From positions 1 through 6,954 of the forward strand of contig JAAXWV010000066.1 in the NCBI GenBank assembly GCA_013334845.1: 6,954 nucleotides of DNA. The letters run 5' to 3'. Under the pieces are notes generated by a model. That model was not told the DNA's origin. It made no database searches and was given only the letters and a program-made list of their open reading frames with translations. Positions 5,518 through 6,954 of the stretch are shown in pieces. Made by a program: the position numbers and the translations under genes. The stretch comes from Candidatus Roizmanbacteria bacterium (GTDB lineage Bacteria > Patescibacteriota > Microgenomatia > UBA1406 > GWC2-37-13). Every line of letters starts with the position of its first letter. Position 1 is the stretch's first letter.

Positions 5518-6954
5518 CCTATCTGATGCTCAGTTGGCGGATGTTTCGTCTAAAGCTGAAGTGAAAGTGTATCAGGCACTACGGGATAGGTTACCAAATG
5601 ACTATTTAGTTTTCTTTCAAGTCGGATGGATCTTAAGACGGGAGGACGAACAAGCGAGTGATGGCGAAACGGACTTCATAGTCTGTCATCCTGATTCTGG
5701 CTACCTTTGTATTGAAGTCAAGGGAGGTGGGGTTGGATATGATGCCCTCAATGGAGAATGGTTTTCTGTTGATCGTCATCGCAATAAGCATTTGATCAAC
5801 AATCCAGTGAATCAGGCGCTCAAGGCAAAGTACTCAATTCGGAACAAGCTCCTCGAAAACCCACGATGGAGGGCACTTGCGATACCAAATGTTGTGCGAG
5901 GGCATGCCGTTTTTTTCCCTGATGTTGGTAATGCAAACTTGCTGAGTCGTCCGGATATGCCTGCTAAGCTGATCGGATGCTTAAAGGACTTGCAAAGTCC
6001 CAAGAACTGGATCGAAGGGGTCTTTGCCTACTGGGGAAATGACATTACTAAAGCTACTCGATTAGGAATAAACGGTATTGGAGTGATTCGTGATGTTTTT
6101 GCAAGGTCTTTTGTTGCATCACCATTGGTTTCAGTTCAACTGGCAGAGCAAGAATCCCGCCGTCTAAATTTGACAAAGGAGCAGATCAGAATACTGGATT
6201 TCCTCCGTTCTCATCGCAGAGTTGCAGTGAGTGGAGGGGCAGGTACAGGCAAGACCATTCTTGCTGTAGAGAAGGCTCGTCGCCTTGCATCCGAGGGATT
6301 TCACACCCTTCTTACCTGTTATAACAGGCAACTCGCGGATCATCTTGCTATTGTTTGTGATTCAATTCCCAATCTTGATGTGATGAGCTTTCATCAGTTG
6401 TGCCATCGACAAGTAGAACAAGCAAATCGACTAAGTAGTCGAGATTTGATAGCTGAAGCTAAACTCACATATCCCGGAAAAGATTATTACGATGTGCAGT
6501 TACCGAACGCATTTGCATACTCGCTTGATATACTTCCTGACCGTTACGATGCGATTGTTTGTGACGAAGGTCAGGATTTTCGGGAAGAATTCTGGGTGCC
6601 ACTTGAGCTTGTTCTATCAGAAGATGAGAAAAGTCCACTTTATGTTTTTTATGATGACAATCAAAATCTCTACGCTCGGGCAGGGTCATTTCCAATTCAA
6701 GATCAGCCATTTTCTCTATCGATCAATTGTCGTAACACAGCACCTATTCATGAGGGCGCCTACGTGTACTATAAAGGACTGCCAGTGAGTTCACCAGACA
6801 TTCCCGGAGATGATATCCAGTTTGATGAGGTTGTAGGACAAGAAAAACAAGCAAAAAAAATAAGTACGAGGATTGTAGATCTCATTGTTCATCAAGGAGT
6901 TTCACCCAGTGATATCACCGTATTGATTGCTGATGCAAAGCACAAAACAGAATA
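5498..6954 (+). CDS. NERD nuclease-domain / UvrD-family (SF1) helicase, 3' truncated by window
   Basis: The frame is open from ATG 5498 to the window end (485 codons plus 2 nt), so the C-terminus is missing. ATG 5507 is an alternative start. Residues about 18-140 form a NERD (nuclease-related) domain with the PD-(D/E)XK-like pattern GETDFIV (D59) and CIEVKGG (E73, K75). SF1 helicase motifs follow: Q-like LTKEQIRIL, Walker A GGAGTGKT (246-253, K252), Ia TCYNRQLA (about 273-280), SFHQLCH, Walker B/II CDEGQDF (355-361, with G where DEAQD is commoner), III VFYDDNQNLY (383-392) and IV SINCRNTAPI (R412). The window ends at the start of the 2A domain (DITVLI, 472-477). Related proteins run roughly 550-650 residues, so about 100 or more are lost. 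The expected activity is ATP-dependent 3'-5' translocation or unwinding coupled to nucleic-acid cleavage, by family. The 20-nt overlap with gene 2 indicates co-translation and a shared role. Confidence 0.9.
   Translation, partial: MAKMFPDLSDAQLADVSSKAEVKVYQALRDRLPNDYLVFFQVGWILRREDEQASDGETDFIVCHPDSGYLCIEVKGGGVGYDALNGEWFSVDRHRNKHLINNPVNQALKAKYSIRNKLLENPRWRALAIPNVVRGHAVFFPDVGNANLLSRPDMPAKLIGCLKDLQSPKNWIEGVFAYWGNDITKATRLGINGIGVIRDVFARSFVASPLVSVQLAEQESRRLNLTKEQIRILDFLRSHRRVAVSGGAGTGKTILAVEKARRLASEGFHTLLTCYNRQLADHLAIVCDSIPNLDVMSFHQLCHRQVEQANRLSSRDLIAEAKLTYPGKDYYDVQLPNAFAYSLDILPDRYDAIVCDEGQDFREEFWVPLELVLSEDEKSPLYVFYDDNQNLYARAGSFPIQDQPFSLSINCRNTAPIHEGAYVYYKGLPVSSPDIPGDDIQFDEVVGQEKQAKKISTRIVDLIVHQGVSPSDITVLIADAKHKTE

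Noticed and set aside
6851..6862. A8 run in gene 3 as a programmed -1 frameshift site
   Set aside because: The A AAA AAA heptamer is in the right phase, but there is no evident upstream SD-like or downstream hairpin stimulator, and the zero frame continues with good helicase sequence.
1..6954. CRISPR array, tRNA, insertion sequence or attachment site
   Set aside because: No direct-repeat array, tRNA-like cloverleaf, transposase or paired terminal repeats were seen on either strand; coding sequence occupies nearly the whole window.

Overview
The window is three tightly packed genes on the + strand, with no reverse-strand gene, RNA gene or insertion sequence visible. Both ends cut genes: the first lacks its N-terminus and the third lacks its C-terminus. 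The DNA is bacterial in style (tight operon, Shine-Dalgarno sequence, overlapping genes) and moderately AT-rich, at about 40-45% GC in the lines counted by hand for genes 2 and 3. A proteobacterium, perhaps a gammaproteobacterium, would fit, but nothing in the sequence fixes the host.

Layout: (1) 1-658 is the C-terminal 218 residues of a DUF499-type ATPase, a large AAA/P-loop protein usually found beside DUF1156 adenine methylases in defence islands. (2) 721-5517 is an intact 1598-residue protein. It has an N-terminal sacsin/HSP90-like (GHKL) ATPase, then at least seven degenerate units of about 110 residues, a hydrophilic linker, a DUF3883 (NO VEIN C-terminal, PD-(D/E)XK-like) domain, and a tail resembling the Tudor-like C-terminus of UvrD/PcrA. 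(3) 5498-6954 is the N-terminal 485 residues of a NERD-nuclease/UvrD-family helicase fusion. It overlaps gene 2 by 20 nt, and its Shine-Dalgarno lies inside gene 2.

Taken together this looks like part of a multi-gene nucleic-acid-targeting defence or restriction-like cassette: a DUF499 ATPase (probably with a methylase upstream, outside the window), a giant NO VEIN-like ATPase with a nuclease-like end, and a nuclease-helicase. The defence role is inferred from family associations. What the sequence shows directly is the domain content, gene order and translational coupling. The pairing of a NO VEIN-like protein with a NERD helicase behind a DUF499 ATPase is the most noteworthy feature and may be a variant of the helicase-methylase-ATPase (Hma-like) loci.
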